A DNA stretch of 64,000 bases from Litomosoides sigmodontis (lineage: Eukaryota > Nematoda > Chromadorea > Rhabditida > Onchocercidae): positions 6,987,823-7,051,822 of the forward strand of contig OY718803.1 in the NCBI GenBank assembly GCA_963070105.1, read 5' to 3'. A program made the translations under genes and the position numbers. The notes under the pieces were generated by a model. That model saw only the letters and a list, made by a program, of their open reading frames with translations, searched no databases and was not told where the DNA came from. Positions 1 through 13,260 of this stretch are shown here, one piece after another. Position 1 is the first letter of the stretch. Each line of letters begins with the position of its first letter.

Positions 1-16
1 ATTTTGTCGATATCAG

Positions 17-1398
17 TTGAGGATGTTTCTTTCATCTTTCGCATTTTTTATATTTTCATCAATAGCACTTACATTGCAACAAGTTTTCGCTTTGTTGCTA
101 CTTCCGAATGCTTTGCCTATTTCTCAGGTTTTTCTATATCGTAAAGAATGTTTTGTGATAAATCAAATTCAGTTCAAATTCTCTTTTTGGAAAAAATCCG
201 AATCTGCATTAATTTGTATATTTGAAATAAATCGTATTCATAGTTATATGTTTAGAAGGTAAAGAAGTATTTTTTAGAAGGTAAAAAAATATTTTTCTAG
301 GTATTCTTATTCATAGTTATATATATACCCCTGTTGTCCGTATCATTAATAACTTCACCACGTGAATTTGGAGAAAATCGCGATGAAATAGCGTCGAAAA
401 ATATCTCTACAACTTCAAAGCGTGTCATTCGTCTTGCGGTTGTCCATTTCTCAATAAATTTCCTTCCATCTCTTGTCGTCGTCTGTTTTATTTATTATAG
501 TACTGTAAGTTCACTCTAGATATCTTCTCATTACATAGAAATGTTTGGTAAAGTTGGTGCGGAGAACACGATTGCTGTCATAAATAAAATTCTGTTTTGA
601 GCACAGTTCAGAGATGAGATAGAATATTACTTAAGTGAGATCTTTGAGGTAACGGTATATGTTTGTTATCTTAGGTCGTGGTAATTGGAAAAAAATACAA
701 CCAGCAAGGAATTTTGAATTGTTCATTTTATCCTACCGATCATGACATTATTATTGGCCAACACGTTGCTTCTTTTTATGTACGTTGAACTTTTTTCCAT
801 TTTCCAGCATTTAAAACTTACGTAGATTCACGGGTTGTACGGTATGAAGCGCTAAAATTACAAAAAATATTGGGACTCTTTATAGCTCTATACGTCATGA
901 CTATATCTGATGTGATTTTTCAGTTGCTTCTTTATTTATGTACGTTATCAATGGGTTTCGTCTATATTAATGATAATTGCCGGATGAAATGTCCACTGAG
1001 TAATTATTATTGGGTAACCACGATGTGTTTTGTCATTCTTGCTCAGGTATGGAATTGACACTTTTATTTTCTAGTTCATATCCTTGTTATAATACACAAT
1101 GTTGCTTTAAAAATATAGAATTGACCTGCAATGGAGATGGTCCAACACAAAACGGAAAACGAGCAAGTTTCCATTTATATTTTTTTAGATCGCATACACA
1201 AAGCTTGCATGTGGCTCATTGTTGAGTTTTATTTCTGACTGCAACATATACATTACAGTAATTTCGTTCTTATGGATAATTGTCATTATTATTATTAGCG
1301 AACTGTGGAAGCTTCGTTTAATCAAACTTTATCATCGTGATCAACGAAGAAGGAAACTTGGTTTTTACACAAAATTAGGAATGAATTCACCATACTGA
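17..1398 (+). CDS. TMEM94-like polytopic membrane protein, C-terminal part (5' end outside the window)
   Basis: A multi-exon membrane protein enters from the left edge. Supported exons are 17-127, 301-504 and 675 to about 783, joined in phase 0, then 808-1046, and a last exon ending in TGA at 1396-1398. The predicted protein alternates hydrophobic helices (for example around IVIYIPLLSVSLITSP and SINFLPSLVVVCFIYY) with short loops. It ends in a Lys/Arg-rich tail closing with TKLGMNSPY. That tail, and the helix pair followed by a SKN-type motif, recall from memory the C-terminus of TMEM94, a P-type-ATPase-related ER protein. I could not align it, so the family name is tentative. A Cys-rich segment (1075-1225, SSYPCYNTQCC) may be a lumenal loop. 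Phases do not join cleanly around 780-808 and 1046-1250: one join needs a 24-nt intron or leaves an in-frame TGA. The 3' end may therefore be mis-modelled or decaying. Confidence 0.5.
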
Positions 1399-2726
1399 TA
1401 TATTTATTTCCATATTATAAGTTCGGTTTGTTTTGAAATTCAGAGCTAGGATATCTTTTGTTAGCATAATTTCGAAGACGAAGTACTTTTTATTTCACAG
1501 GTCGAAAACTCCTTAAATGTTATGGTTGCTGCCACTACTTATAGCGAGAAGTTACCTTTTGTGGGACTAGTTGGTGAACTGCATTTTCGATACCATGTTA
1601 ATGATATGTATTCGTGATTTCCGTTTTTTTGAGATTATGTATATAGATTTATCTTTTATTTTTCGTGCCATTACGTTTACGAAATACAATGATGAGAATC
1701 ACAATTTGTTCATAACAGAAATTAGATTTCGAGGTACGAGCACATAGTCACACCTTGTATCTGGTCATCCTCGTTTTCAAATGATATATAGCGCTCTCAT
1801 ATCCCTCCTTTACTTCTTTGAAGATCTCAACAATGTTTTATAGACAGATGTTTGTCTTGTTCGGTAAAGAGTTTTGCTAGCATAACATTTTAAAACAAAG
1901 AAAGAAAAACAACTAAAACGTTAACTTTTATCGGCTTCCTGTTTTCGTGCTTAGGCTCCTTTTCGTTTATTAAAAAATAGAGCAACAGTCTTTATTTTTA
2001 AAAATTTTAACAATATACAATCATGAAAAGTACAACGGAAATACGAATAAATTAAGTGAAAGAAAGAGCATGTAAGAGTATGAAAACCGGAAAAAAAATA
2101 CAACAGATCAAATGTTAATGCGAACTACCTTATGTAAAAAAATTTTCAAAAGTAAGAACCTCAAAACTGAAATAAATTATAGTGCTCAAAGAGAAACTGA
2201 AACTGGAAATCATTTTAGGTTTCACATACACCTGGGAAGAATATGTATTTCGTTTTATAAGTAAATTTTACAAAACACAGAGGTAAGAAATAAAACAGGA
2301 ATTTGACTTTTTTAATAAAATATGCAGTTATGCATAACAGAATAGAAAGACATGCAATTGTAGGCTCATATCATTTTGAAAGAATGAGAGAGAGAATAAT
2401 CAGAACAAGAACCAAAGTATTCAAAATCGAAAAGTAACATTTTATGACATTTGTGCAATTAAGGATGTGAGATGTCAGGAAGAGTTGAAAATGGAGGCAC
2501 ATAAAGCAGTACATCAAAATACACATCAAAAATGCATATATTCATTGCTAATACCCCAATATAAAGATTTTCATATAAAATCTACTTTTCACTGATCTCT
2601 TAGTCATATTGATAATCTTGGCACTTAAGATTTCAGATTAGACAGGAATTTCCGCATCCTTGATTGATCTGCTAGAACATGAGATAGGGGAGTTATAAAA
2701 GGTAGTCAATCTGCACGAACGATCAT
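1399..2726. other. Intergenic, between two convergent 3' ends
   Basis: This AT-rich stretch lies between the stop of the TMEM94-like gene on the plus strand and the stop of the ERdj5 gene on the minus strand. It should hold both 3' untranslated regions. No long open frame, RNA gene or repeat is visible. Confidence 0.5.
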
Positions 2727-5700
2727 TTATAATTCAGTTTTATAAAGTCGGTCTATTTTCGTCAGTTCTTTTTCAACCTGGTGCACAATGCTATCTATGT
2801 GTTGCGACTCAATAGGGACTCCTCCGATTATTTGAACATGACCACTTCGTGAGCCACTATAAAATCGAACACTAGGATATACAGTCACACCAACACTTTG
2901 GCAAATATTTGGCCAGAGTCCACAATCGACCTTTGCAAGCTTCACGCGACCCTCCAAAATCTGAAAATGAGCAGAAGTAAATATCAAATTATAAAAAGAA
3001 TGCGAAAAATTACAAAAGTGGTATCATTATTCGCATTTTCTGTAAGAACCTACATTGTCAATTACTTCAAATATTGAGCATAATAAAATGCAAACGAAAG
3101 AAGTCAGTTACTCTCTTAAAAATATTAAGAATGAAAAATTTTTTAAAATTCTCTACGCCTGCTCAAACTTCGTTTTTCTTAACATACCTCAGCAATGCGC
3201 TCAAAAACAGGCGCAAATTCAATGCAATGTGAGCACCAAGTCACAAAAAAGTCAACTAGCCATGGTTTATCATCATCCAACACCCTGGCAAAGAAATCAT
3301 TTCCTATACTATCAACTTTCGATGGCAAATAATTTCTCAACCATACTTCCATAGATCGGTGATCACGCCACCAATTTGAGGGATAATCTCTGCAACTCTA
3401 CCTTCATGAGTAACTCAGAAACTACAAATGGCAAGTAATTTCAATAAATTACAATAATGAGCTGCAACTATTCTCGTTTCAGAGAGAGTAATATAAATAA
3501 TAGAATATCATACAATCTTATTTTAAGCTATATATGTATTAATTTTTTCAACTTCAACAATTAAAAGAGCTAATGAGAGTTTAATACCCACACGGTATGA
3601 GAACCAGAAAAATACAGCCGGATGGTTGGATAACTCTGGATACCTAAATTCATGCACAGCTGTCGATGTTGATCACAATTGACCATTCCAAAATGAACGA
3701 ATTTCTTCGTGCGCATATTTCGCGCAAGCTTTTTGTATTCAGGTGCTAGCTGTTATTGTTTTGAAATTAAATTTGTATTAGAAAACGCCGAATAAATGTT
3801 CTAATAAAACAGTTGCTTAAGCTAAAAAACTCTACTAAAAACTAAAAAACTAAGACTTGAGACAGTTTAAGAATTTGATATTTCTAATTTTTAAAGGCGT
3901 AATGCATACCTGATTACAAGGGCCGCACCACGGTGCATAAAAATCAACCAACAAAACAGTGCCCTCTTTTTGATTCACAACCAATGAATCAAAATCTAAT
4001 GGTGACAAGTCGACCACTATTGGATTACGTGCATCCTGATTATATATTTTGGAGTACTTATTTCAAACTTGAGAATGAATCAAATTATCTTCCAAATTTG
4101 AAAGCAAGAGTAGGTTTTCTGAACTAACTTCAATGAACTCCGCTATTGCGGTAACATCCAAATAACCTACACGCGCAGACGACCTATCACCACTGTGCCA
4201 CACTATATTTGGGTAGCTGTAAAAATGATTTTAAAATGAGAAAATGAGCATGAAACAAAACTTTTCCATCATGAACAGACAGTAGTATTAACCAATGCTT
4301 CCTGTTGATTTATAAAATGGCAAGTATGAAAATGTCTATAAAATCTTGTTCATTATGGGAAATTTGGATAGAAAGAGAAAAAGAAAATTCACAATTTTAC
4401 GTCATCCTATATAAACTTACGCGTTAGCATTCGCTTTTCTGCAAATTTCGCTATGTTGAACACAGTCAATGGTTCCAATTTTTATATTTTCCACGTAATT
4501 ATGCAACCTTCTTAACTCCTTCAGCAAACGCAAACAAGGTGGGCACCACTGCAAATGAAATGCATTAGCGGAAAAAGTTAAGGGTTTATAAAACTATGAA
4601 AAATCATAGGTAGCTTACTGGAGCGTAATAATCGATGAGCCATTCATCGCCCGATTCAATCGCAGATACATAAGTTTCGGGGGTAAGAGTAATAAGAGGT
4701 GAAGAATGGCTTTCTGTAGCAAATACGGCAATATCATGTACATTTTCCACCTTGCCTGTATTTAAGTAATAATATATATAAGGTCCCTTAAGAAATTACA
4801 AGATTCACAAGACTTTTTAGCTCTAAATTTTCAAAATTTCAAGTTCACATCAAATCCAAGTCAAATGTTATCAATTTAATCAAAGAAAAATAAAAAACGA
4901 TATTTTATAAAAATAAACCGTGATATAATTCATAACTTCCTTGCTTTTTGAACAGAACCCATTTCGGAAGATTAGTCAGTTTCAACTTATCGCATACATT
5001 TTTAACCTCGGAGCAATCAGCAAAATATACCTAGATTAAAAGAACTTTCCATAGAAAAACGTATATGCCATGAACTGAATAACACCGCATTGAATTATTT
5101 CGTTAACAATTTTCAATCAGTAGAACTGGTTAATTTTTGCAGTCAATTGACAGAACATAAAACAGTAACACTAAAGAGTTCTTAGGAAATTCTATCAAGA
5201 ATACACTCCACATAATTACCCAGTCAATAGCTCAGATGCAATGATTATAGAAATCTTTTTATAATGAAACACTTGGTTATGCATTAAACTTAATCTAACG
5301 AAATATCTAAAATTTCGTTTTTCATATTTGGTAAATTTTTCTTTAAAAAGAAAGAAGAAAACCTTAATTTCATTGCTCGCTAATTTCGTGGGTAATTTTT
5401 TTAGTTCTCCATTATTATCTGCTTCACCAGAACCAAACCTAATAAGAAATGAATGGTCGCGAATTTCAACTGAAAAAAGAACACTTAGCGGCAATAAAGG
5501 TAACAAATTGATCAGCGTAATTCGAAAGAGTGGGGGGTTCACCTTCGAAAATTTTCTGCAACAGTTTATCGATATATGGTATGTCGGGGACATATGTTAA
5601 AACAGTGGCTGCTACTTCTTTGAAGTCAAGACTATTAATCTCCTGAAAAGATTTCAGTGATATTGAAAAATCTTGTGTGACACCAGGTACCTATAAGTAC

Positions 5701-8108
5701 AGAAAAATCATTTTAATGTTCTAAAAAACAGAACTGAAGATGTTGATTCGCAAAATATATGCAACATACCCAAGCCTCATTTGGTTTCCTATCATCATCA
5801 CGTTGATAATACACTATACCACTTTTGCGGCCAAATAATGTACAAAGTTCCAGTGATGCATCACAATTAACTTTCGCAACATTTACGAGGCCATGCAAAT
5901 TGGCTGCAAGCTTCCTTCTGAAAGTATTTCTTCTAAATTTCTCAGCTCGACCTTGGCCTCGAATTTTTTATAAAAGCACATTCAGAGGGTATATTTAAAA
6001 CACATGGAATTTGCTAACTTGATTTTTTAAAAGAATATACCTAAAATGCAATAAGTTGAAAATTAAACAGATGGAGGACAGCAACACTTCTACATCAGAT
6101 AGACTTAAACCTTGTTTAGTTCGAAATGATGTTGAAAATTGTTGATGTTATATCACAAAAGAAATACAAAAATAAAAAACTACACTTCAACTGAATATCA
6201 ATTCCACGGGAATTTTTGAAAAACAGCATATTTTAAACAGTATTTTGCCCTACACAAAAGAAGATTCACTCATAATTGACCAAATGAAAGCCAGTCCAGT
6301 TTCGATGAATTATTAATTAAAAATCACTGTTTTCAGATTTCAAAATATGTGCTCTCATGTGAGACATAAAAAAACTGTTGAAAGAATGAAAAACCTGTTT
6401 AATTCAGACAAGCAGTCACTATTCTGGCCTTCACAAAAATCCAGTAACCATCCGCGTCCATCTTTCTCATTCTCATTCATCTTAAACAAACCAATGTCGG
6501 AATCCGTTAACTCCAGTACCACACTAGCAACGTATTTCATAGTAAAAGCTACTATCTGATCCATTTGTCGCTGTCCGTGGAAAAAATGTCCCTATAAAAA
6601 GAAAAACATAGCTTGAATGACTGATTACGATTCTCAATAATTAATGATAACATATGTCATTCAGATTTAATTGAATTATACAGATTAATAAAAAAAAACT
6701 TATTCGCTATACCAATTCTTTCATAGGTATCATCAGACCTCACCAGAGATAACTCTTGCAATTAAGATGTCATTGCGAAATGAAATTAAAATAACATAGC
6801 ATTAACAACATATAAAATAACATAGTACATAACCTAGAAATTATACATGTTCACACGGTAGTGTTAAGTTATAACTACATTTACATCTTATATTATTGCC
6901 TCAGTTTCTGTTTTATATGTCAAACAACAACATATGGATGAAAAATGATGCGCGAAAACTAACATGTGGATAGATCACCAAACTTGGGTAACCCATAACA
7001 CCTTGTGAATGACAAAGCATAGGATCTTCGGCACAATTTACAGCACCTATGCGAAGAACACCCTCCATTTCTTGAGCGAATTTTCGCCACTACAAAATTG
7101 TTGTATTAGACGGAATTTCACAACAAGAAATAGACAAAAGCAACTTACGGTAGGTGCTAATTGATGACAATGTGAACAAAATGTGGAATAGAAATTGATG
7201 AACCATATTTCATCCGTTTCGAAGACCGTCCTTTCGAAATCCGACCGCGACAATGTTATTATTTCTTTGTCCTCATCGTATATACCTGCATTTTTCGAGC
7301 ACTGTATAAATCAAGAACCAGTCATAAAAACAAAAAATCCTGTACTTACGAATTTTTGTCGTAACCCATTACACTGTGTGAGGAACTGTTAATCTATTAT
7401 ACTGAACTATAATTATTGTTACCTTAAAGCGGCAGCACAAAGGAAAATAATTTAATATGAAAACTTGCACTGCTTAAAAATACGTACCAAAGTTATCCTT
7501 ATAGAACTGCCATGACTGGTACTGGTGGTTTTCTTTATAATCATCGGTCAAACCTTCTTCGCCATACCGATCATATTTTTTTCGCAGTTCCTCATCCATT
7601 AGCACTTCGTAAGCACGATAAAGTTTCATGAACTCTTTATGTGCACTGTTATCATTCTAAATGATTATTCTAAGTTATCATTCTAAAGGTGTGCACTGAT
7701 TTCAAGCATATGGTCTTGAATGCAAATTTTGTAACTCTCGTGCAACCTTATTAAAGCTTATTGATATCAAATACTGTTTTTGAATAAGCTCAAATCAGGA
7801 CTGAACAACTCTGATGTTATGTGCACTACTATACCACACCACATGAAAGCACATTTTGCTGTACATCTGGTTATCCCATCGATCTCTCTATTATGAACAA
7901 TTCCTCCTCATCCTGAAAAAGCATAAAGTAAAGGAAGACTCACTGGGTTTTTGTCCGGATGCTTGATCAAAGCTAGCTTCTTAAATGCTCGTCTGATTGC
8001 CCTGTTATCAGCGTCCCGCGATATTCCAAGCAAGTGATAAAAATCATCACAACTGACACAAAGGATTAACAGAAATATGAGAAACTGCGAGACGAATATA
8101 AAATACAT
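2727..8108 (-). CDS. dnj-27: ERdj5/DNAJC10 ortholog, ER DnaJ-thioredoxin reductase
   Basis: An ER-lumenal co-chaperone that reduces disulfides of misfolded proteins and recruits BiP for ER-associated degradation. Sixteen exons join in consistent phase: 8108-7944, 7656-7488, 7285-7149, 7089-6964, 6591-6395, 5917-5770, 5690-5543, 5469-5363, 5030-4919, 4755-4619, 4548-4421, 4216-4129, 4035-3910, 3749-3592, 3389-3188 and 2960-2727. The product is 793 residues, the length of the human protein. A signal peptide (about 1-20) precedes a J domain with HPD at 50-52. Then come thioredoxin-like domains with CSHC (about 148), CPPC (484), CGPC (591) and CSHC (701), plus inactive Trx-like domains between the first two. 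The protein ends in KTEL instead of KDEL. I chose the ATG at 8106-8108 because it opens the signal peptide; the frame upstream has no closer ATG. In vertebrates the last active site is CGPC, so the order of motifs differs here. Confidence 0.95.
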
Positions 8109-10296
8109 TATGTGTGGTTTTTCTTCCCACAAAAGATACCTGAAATGAAGAGACTATTTAATTGCGCTTTTTAAGCATATTTTTCAATAAACTACAAAAA
8201 TATCTAACAAGAACAAAAGTATTATTGATAAGCTCTGCATTCAAATCAATACTTCCCAAAACTGAGATATCAAAACTTTACGGTACAACTGACCACATCT
8301 AAGAATTTCAAGGTGCAATTGCTAAACGCAACAAACAACTATCGATATTATAGTCACTATGAAAAGAAAAACCTCTGTTACTGATTAACTGGAAAGACGA
8401 GAAAAGCCACTGAAGTCTATATATATCAGCTCATCGTACACCTGGAATGAAGGCAAAACATGAAGCATCAATCGAAAAGGCTTGTTATGTGAGGTCGACA
8501 TGGACGAGACACAGACGAGCCTCAAATATCATTCATTCGCACAAATTAACGCCACAAACATGAACATGAAGGAACAGTCGACGACAGCTTCGTTTCGCGT
8601 GGGAATTATCGAGGAAATTTCATGGCCAGTGAATTGTTATACTCTCGTTCCTCCTATCCACTGAAAGTGAGACGATTGCCGTTGTCAATTTCCGCTGATC
8701 TGTGACACGAATACAGCGTGACCGAAAAGATTTACCTTCCAATTGGCATCGATTGAAATCGGATCTTTCCGCAAAGGAATTGTTAAATAATTCGGACAAG
8801 TGAAATTTGAGGAATTCTTGAATAACCTAACCTTAGCAAGAGAACATAGGAGTGAGCACACAGTTTCCGTAAAATCATGATATAATAAACCTTACCGCAT
8901 TATACATGATTTTACAGAAACCGGCCGAACACTATTCCACCCAACTCATCCAATCAACTAACTGAAATTGTAATGTAATGAAGGGAAGCGACAAAATGTC
9001 CACATAGATGAAAGGGATTGAAATTGGGAAAGTGTGTGCGAGTCAGAGTAGACTATGCGAAGATTTGTTTACTTAGAAATTTCATAATGCAGGTAGAGTG
9101 ATGGATACCTAGAGTCTATAGTCTATAGCATCCTTATGGCTTCCACGTTTTCACCTTTCGTCCAGACGCATGTGCGGCTGTACCCAATGAAATTAGAAAA
9201 AATGTCATCACTGCAGTAAACTCACTTATACTAACGATCTTCTTGCATCTCAAACTATATACCTGCAACTGTCGATGATACAAGCAATCCACGTGCATGA
9301 TACTCTCCCTCGCTTCACAACGCATAATTTTGACAAATTTCGGCCGATTATGATGAACTCTTCTCTACCTTTTTTGCTGTTCTTAAGCAAATTGCTTCTT
9401 CAAAAAATTAAATCACATCAGCTGTGATGTAAAAGCTTTTTATCTCGTTTTTTTTTCCAACCTTGAGTAATGGCCTATGTAATTTCATTTTGATTTTTAC
9501 TGTTTCACTCTTCAATTGTGGTTTTTTTTGGTGTCACATTTAGTTATTCGAATGCTATTACTGCCTTAACTAGTTGAAAGTTCTACTTTTTTAAGGTGCT
9601 TTTCATCTTTCCCTATGTTTTTTATCTATCTTTCAACGAACGCTAAGCGTAAAGATAGAAATATTTGCACATGGAAGATAAACATAAGCTTAGATACATA
9701 GAGTTGTCAATAACTTTCTTTATTAAGCTAAAAAATTCAAAAACATGGATGTCTTAAAATGTTCGCCATTCATATGAGCGCGGACGAATAATAGTAATAC
9801 AACAAATGTAATTCTCACGTCTCGTTAGTGCATAATTTTATGTTGCAGGGCGTGTACATAAGAAATGAAAAGAAAAGTCTTATCCGGAATTTAGAAATGA
9901 AACCTTTGAGAACAAGTAAACCGAGTTCACATCATATTAATGTACATGTCCTGGAAGTAAACAGTATGAATTCATTATCCGTTTACAGTGCCATAGATAG
10001 ACATTAGCTATGATGGAGTCAGAAAAACAAAGGAAATAACTGCATAACATACCTAATAAAAAAATGAAGAGATATAAAAATAAGATCTTGGAGAAAAACT
10101 AAAATTCTACTTTTTGTAGAAAATAATATCACTTATAAGAACCGCTAAAAAAAATTCTAGAATTCTGAAATTTCATCTGGCTTTTTAATTCGTGAAGTCT
10201 GGGTGCATTAGATAGCAGCATTAAAAACTGTTATGCAATCTTGGGAAAAATTTCTGTCGAAAAAGATAAAAAGTTGCCGCTTGTCCATAACTAATA
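8109..10296. other. Intergenic, upstream of ERdj5 and downstream of FEN1
   Basis: About 2.2 kb holding the ERdj5 promoter or 5' leader and the FEN1 3' end. Open frames at 8482-8664 (+) and 9134-9325 (-) have no recognisable domain or splice context. It contains an inverted repeat at 8863-8922 and a short direct repeat (agtctat twice) near 9112-9127. Confidence 0.5.
8863..8922. repeat. Inverted repeat, about 20-bp arms
   Basis: The left arm from 8863 (gtttccgtaaaatcatgata) pairs with the right arm ending at 8922 (its complement reads gtttctgtaaaatcatgtat). There are one or two mismatches and a loop of about 18 bases. It could form a cruciform or RNA hairpin, or be the termini of a tiny MITE remnant. 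It lies upstream of the ERdj5 gene. Confidence 0.7.
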
Positions 10297-12860
10297 TTAT
10301 TTAGTTTTTAGCTTTTTGCCCAAACTCGGTCCTCTTTTTTTCAGGTTCTTTTTCTCCTCTTCGTTTTTCCTTTTCATTGCTTCAGAAGTAACTACTTTAC
10401 TTATCGAAAAAAATGAGTCGATACGAGCTTGCTGTGCAGCTTGACGCCCTTTCTGCATTCTGGATAAGCTATTTCTCACTCTGTCCTCACTGAAATTTAC
10501 AATTAGAACGGATTACTGTTGAATCTCGAATTAAGGAGTGAGATTTCCTCTACATGTTCTACGAAAATCGAAATGAAATTTCATTAAATCCTACAAAACT
10601 TACTTAAAGCTTTTCTCACCACATAAAAATTGCACAATTCCTTCGACATCTGGTTCCTTCCAAACCAACTGAAATTTAACTGTTTTACTCGATTAAGAAA
10701 AGGAAAAAATAACAATCTCTTCATAAAATTTTTATTCACTTCAAGATTCTCACAGCCCATGATATCCGGCTCCAAGAACAGCCGTCGTGCTTCCTTGTAT
10801 TGCCAATTTTTGGGTATCGGATATTTCTGAAAGTATTCTTCCATGTGGCAAATGGGAAAAAATCTCATGCAGTTAGTTTAAAACTTATATAACTAAAAGC
10901 TACATACCGTCTCATCAATTGCCTCAAGAACGTTTTCAATGCATTCATGCTTCTTGATAAGCTCAAATGCCTTTTTCGGACCAATGCCCCGAATCGTTGA
11001 TACATAATCACAACCCAGCAGAATACAAAGGTCTACAAATTGTTCCATATTCATTCCAAAATCTTTCAAAACTTGACTCAAATTCATTTCTTTCACCGGT
11101 AACTTTTTTGCTTCACTAAAATAAACCTTATAATTATTGAGAAAAACTAATTGAATTCACTTCACGAAAAAGTTATGCCTAATTGCGAATTCATTAAATT
11201 TTAAGATGGAAAAACACAAATTTTTGTGGATCACGGTAGCAAAAATTTTGAAGCAAAGGGGATACGTATTTACAACGAATAAAAGGTAACCGCTTTTGTA
11301 AGAAAACGGACTTTTCTCAGCAAATAATAATGTAGAACTGTTGAATCAATACGTATATTTCGACAAAACATCCTTGTATGTCGTAAATTATGATTAATAT
11401 CGAATCAAACAGGAATTTGATAATTTTGAGTTATGCTAACATTTCTATCCTGAATGAAGCTGTGTTTTGGGCCTTTAAAGTTTCACTTGGCCACAAACCA
11501 TAATATTTCAGTATACTCTAAATTATTCGTCGGAATCTTTTCAATTAACCTTGTTATCATTTGACGCAAAAGAATAGGTGAACCGAAAGTCAGCGCATCC
11601 ATATCTTCCGAAACAGTAGCAAACACCTTGCCAGCTTTCGCAAGAGCAGCACATTGAGCTTCCGCTTCACATGGAGCATCCAGTACTGGAATTCCCATCA
11701 AGGTTACCAGCCGTTTAGCTTCTTCATTCTGTTCTTTTGTAACCTTGAAAGTGTAGAAAATTTGGGCAAAATAATAACGTGTTACAAAATAGTGTACTTT
11801 CTGTACTTCTAGATTCCGCGCAAAACCATCACCATTTACAGTTGAAATTGAAACCGGTAAAATTTTACAATAAAATTTTTTATTTTAAATAAACCTAAAA
11901 TTTTTTCGCCCGTTGCTTACACTGATACGAAAGATATACTTTCCAATGGCGTTAGCGTAGATATAACACCTACAGTAAATCCTCCGCAACACTATAACGT
12001 TAGAAAATCTGTATTATTTTACTTTCCCAGAAATGATTCTTTTGCTCAATTATCAAAACAATCGATACCGTGAATGCAATAAAAAATTTTTTGAAGTCCA
12101 AGTAGCTGCTCCTCGCCGTGAAGAAAAAACTTGAGAAGAGGGAGATAATAACCTTTACAAGACGTCTGTCAAATTTGTTGACGGATGCGTCATCACCCAA
12201 TTCTAATGCATCATTTCGTTGCTTTTCTGCTTCTGTTCTTCGTTCAGTTCGTTTCTCCAATTCACCAGTCTTCATTTTTGGTGGCTTACCGTCGAATACA
12301 TACACTGGTTTTATTCCATTATCGATCATTCGAATAGTTCGATAAAACATCCCAAGAAGGTGACTGGAAAAATAATCGAGTCACCCTGGTTCTTTCACAG
12401 ATGATGCTTGTAAATTAATATAACACTGACTTGCTACAAAATACTTTCTTTTTCAAGGAACCAATAACTAAACCATCACATCGACATAATAAACTCATGC
12501 TACCAAGTCTTTAACTCTACCTTGGTTTTATTTTAAGAGCCAGCAGGGAAAAGACACTTTATTTTTTTCGTACAACGATGCACCATGCAGCATATGACAC
12601 CGAAACACACTAGGATGGTACGGACATCTGTGTACGTTCAACCACTTTTTTATAAAGATATCATCACTCAGTCACCTGGTCGTTTCACCGGTTTCTGTCT
12701 GAAGTTGTGATCCATCCTGTCGAACCGCAATGAGGAACTGATATAAGCACATCGATGCATCTACTGCTACTTTGCGCCCAAAATATCCTTTAAATTCCTT
12801 GAGTCGTATACTGCCAGGAGAATGATCACCGATCACTTTCGACAGATCCTTTATGCCCAT
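10297..12860 (-). CDS. crn-1: Flap endonuclease 1 (FEN1)
   Basis: A structure-specific 5' flap nuclease of Okazaki fragment maturation and long-patch base excision repair. In C. elegans, crn-1 also acts in apoptotic DNA degradation. Seven exons (12860-12676, 12363-12153, 11743-11550, 11115-10908, 10826-10740, 10668-10604, 10489-10297) join in phase to 380 residues, the human length. The start MGIKDL is canonical for the family. Visible catalytic acids are D34 (VAVDAS), the D of FDGKPP, both glutamates of CEAEAQ, both aspartates of [10 protein letters not shown] and the D of GCDYV. The helix-hairpin-helix is [13 protein letters not shown]. Near the C-terminus QARIDSFF is a PCNA-binding PIP box, followed by a Lys-rich nuclear tail. 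An acceptor lies 2 nt before the ATG, which suggests trans-splicing or a 5' UTR intron. It faces EXOC8 head to head. Confidence 0.97.
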
Positions 12861-13260
12861 TGCTGCAAACATTAATAAAAAAAATCACTCGTCTAACTGC
12901 AGCTGTCGCAACGCAAGAGTGAGGATAAGAAATACTCGAGAACAATGACAAATCAACCAGTCCGTGGTCCGTGTTCGGCGCCTTGTTTCGAAGAGCCGCT
13001 AATTTGTTGTTTGTGTTACAGCACAAAAGGATATTCTCGTGGTTCCCCGTTGTGCCACCTGGAAGTAAGATAAGGTAGAAGGGGAGATGGGGAGGATGTG
13101 GACGAGGCGGTTCTGGTGTGTGAGGTCTTCGTCAGGGTGCGTAACGTAGCATGCGCTTTACTGTAATCTTTGTTGTAGTCGGACCGCTGATGGTTGAAAT
13201 TTCAGGAATGGACCGTATAATTCGTTTTTGCTACTTTTAAAGTATTGCCTTTAGTTTCCA
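12861..13260. promoter_or_regulatory. Shared divergent promoter region of FEN1 and EXOC8
   Basis: Exactly 400 bp separate the two start codons, which point away from each other. The region is less AT-rich than its surroundings and includes G-rich stretches near 13065-13140. No TATA box or known motif stands out. Bidirectional transcription is inferred from the layout only. Confidence 0.5.
12863..12864 (-). promoter_or_regulatory. Splice acceptor 2 nt upstream of the FEN1 start codon
   Basis: On the minus strand a T-rich tract ends in gtttgcag, followed by ca and then the start ATG. Such a site so close to the ATG is typical of nematode spliced-leader addition. A 5' UTR intron is the alternative. 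Confidence 0.55.

Noticed and set aside
5216..5593. 125-codon minus-strand frame in the ERdj5 locus
   Set aside because: It reads through an intron (5470-5542). The two parts belong to different frames that join only after splicing.
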